This document shows positions 62,505 to 64,000 of a stretch of 64,000 nt of DNA, one piece after another. Position numbers and translations under genes: made by a program. The DNA is from Brachionus plicatilis (Eukaryota > Rotifera > Eurotatoria > Ploima > Brachionidae): positions 418,515 through 482,514 of the forward strand of contig QEOQ01000493.1 in the NCBI GenBank assembly GCA_010279815.1. The letters run 5' to 3'. A model generated the notes under the pieces. That model saw only the letters and a program-made list of their open reading frames with translations. It had not been told where the DNA came from and searched no databases. Numbering within the stretch: the first letter of the stretch is position 1; each line of letters begins with the position of its first letter.

Positions 62505-63220
62505 GGTAATGTGAAATTCTAGTACAAAGATTACAGCTCAAAAAGTAAAAACGTTTTAAATTTTTTTCTAATTGCGCAAAACTGGTTCTGTAAACATTAC
62601 AATATTGTTGTTCAAACGAATTCTGGTTTTGTGAAAATCAGTACAAAATGATAAAAAGAACATCAAAAAATAGTAAAAATTTGAAAAACTTTTTTCTTTT
62701 AGTTTTAAATCAGTTTCGTGATTATGACATTGTGCAACTTTCAAAGTTGCATCAGCAATCAAGGTCTGCAAAACTCTACAAATTTAGCAGAATTAGATAT
62801 CAATGTGTTCAAGCGCACTGCATTTTGCAGAGATTTTGCACATCATTAACAGACTTTGACAGTTGATGCAACTTAGATGTTGTTGCAACATGTTACATTT
62901 ACGGAACTAATTTTAAAATTTTAGCATAAAGGTTATTCATTTTTTTATCATTTTATTCTGTTTTTTTGTACTGAATTTCTCAAACCCAAATTTTTAGCTC
63001 TGCAAAATCTCTGAAATTAATTGCATAATTTAATCAAATATTTTTTGATGGTGTGCATTTTATAGAAAATTTCAAAGTTTTTGCAGAGCTAAGAATTCGG
63101 TTGTAAAAATTTGTACAATATTGTACTGTTTACAGAACCATTTTTGCACAATTAGAAAAAAAAATTATAGCGTTTTTACTTATTTTGCTGTAATCCGTTG
63201 TACTAAAATTTCACATTGCC
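62505..63220. mobile_element. 716-bp MITE with long TIRs and 8-bp target duplication
   Basis: The ends GGTAATGTGAAATTCTAGTA and (inverted) GGCAATGTGAAATTTTAGTA form imperfect TIRs of about 110-130 bp. The flanks ATCAAATT (62497-62504) and TTCAAATT (63221-63228) match at 7 of 8 positions, suggesting an 8-bp target duplication as made by hAT elements. There is no transposase. A solo arm lies at 39241-39440. Confidence 0.7.
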
Positions 63221-63228
63221 TTCAAATT

Positions 63229-63834
63229 GAAGAACTAGAATTCTTTGAGAACAGTAATTCTCATTTGAACAAAATTTTTCTAAAAAATTTGGCATAATCT
63301 AAATTTTGACTCAGAATTGTTACTTGTGACTGCATGTGACAGTTAATGATTTCATTGTGACGTATTAGAAAAAACTAAGAATGACAAAACGAAACCTGGA
63401 AATAGATAATAATCTTAATGGATTATTTGAATCAAAAAACATGTAATAATATTTTAAAGGTATGATAGTGATAAATATTATTTTTTTTTAAATATAGATA
63501 AATAAAATTAATTTTATTAAAAAGATCAAGTAAGGTAAGGAATTTTATTAAATATTTCAGCAAAGTTAAAGATAAAAAATAAAAAGAATTAATCAATTGT
63601 AATTGTGAATGATAATCTGAAAATCTTAAACGAAAATAATTATTTTTAATATAAATCAAAACAATAGAATAAGTTAGAAAATTTCTTTAAAATCTATTAA
63701 ATAGCTTTGAGAAGGCATCTTTTTGAAAATTTTCATAACCGGATATTATAAGACTATTGGATGTATTTTTTGATATTAAATTCGGAATAAAATTTAAATA
63801 AGAATCAACTATGTTCTGTCAACAAGAAGCTAGA
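63229..63834. other. AT-rich spacer before the Kelch gene 3' end
   Basis: No coding similarity or repeat recognised. Confidence 0.5.
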
Positions 63835-64000
63835 CTAATTTCTAAGAAAATCAAAATCATTATATTTGTGGTACATTGACCATCCTTGTTCCAAATTATT
63901 GCAGTTCAAATATTCAATAGTTTTCAAAAATGATTTTCCATCAAATCCTCCGATTGCAAACAAAATTTCACCTTTTAAAAATAAAATTTTCCAAAAAAGC
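63835..64000 (-). CDS. Kelch-repeat protein, last exon (partial at window edge)
   Basis: The minus strand reads from the window edge to a TAG at 63837-63835 (about 55 codons). It contains a textbook Kelch blade: GEILFAIGGFDGKSF, then TIEYLN and, 8-9 residues later, GWSMY, which fits the GG, tyrosine and tryptophan pattern of the repeat. The rest of the gene lies right of the window, so BTB-Kelch/KLHL type and function cannot be decided. An internal acceptor (AAAG before GTGAAATT) could make the exon shorter. Confidence 0.7.
   Translation of the reverse strand, partial: LFWKILFLKGEILFAIGGFDGKSFLKTIEYLNCNNLEQGWSMYHKYNDFDFLRN

Overview
The window is nuclear DNA from a small invertebrate animal. 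By eye it is very AT-rich (roughly three quarters A+T). Genes are split by many GT-AG introns of only about 45-70 nt, and every recognisable gene belongs to a metazoan family (cadherins, CAMTA, a membrane-associated guanylate kinase, hexosaminidase D, TMEM86). This combination resembles monogonont rotifer genomes such as Brachionus. That is an inference from style, not a proven identification. All exon models below were spliced by hand from GT/AG sites, reading phase and family similarity.

Layout, left to right: (1) a TMEM86 lysoplasmalogenase gene (1569-2597, +), then about 5 kb of apparently empty AT-rich DNA. (2) A 12-exon cadherin of about 2134 residues (7612-16125, +), very like cadherin-23 in its membrane-proximal domain and tail; intron 2 carries a retrotransposon fragment. 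(3) A spacer with a decayed Tc1-type transposase. (4) Two tandem serine hydrolase-like (SERHL) genes (18322-19768 and 20217-21382, +). (5) A repeat-rich block of about 5 kb, with inverted and direct repeats, a hAT-like end, a 783-bp palindromic element packed with GGTCAC motifs, and a non-LTR reverse transcriptase copy, ending in an assembly gap (26456-26954). (6) A single-exon gene for a single-pass membrane protein of unknown family (27093-29252, -). (7) A second, highly divergent 21-exon cadherin of about 1776 residues with roughly 11 cadherin-like units (29785-36445, -). (8) Helitron/PIF1 helicase and piggyBac-like debris. (9) A compact CAMTA transcription factor gene (37979-45444, -) whose large intron holds nested transposon remnants. 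(10) An MPP2/MPP6-type MAGUK (49918-51834, +). (11) MULE-like and piggyBac-like fossils. (12) A membrane-anchored hexosaminidase D (56699-60966, +). (13) A second gap, another retrotransposon fragment, a 716-bp MITE, and at the right edge the last exon of a Kelch-repeat gene (63835-64000, -).

The genes do not form one pathway. The most suggestive grouping is two cadherins within 14 kb: one CDH23-like, and one whose layout (about 11 cadherin units, a membrane-proximal domain, one membrane span, a short tail) recalls the CDH23 partner protocadherin-15. The remainder of the window is dominated by transposable-element remains of at least eight kinds. I found no tRNA, rRNA, CRISPR or operon structure.
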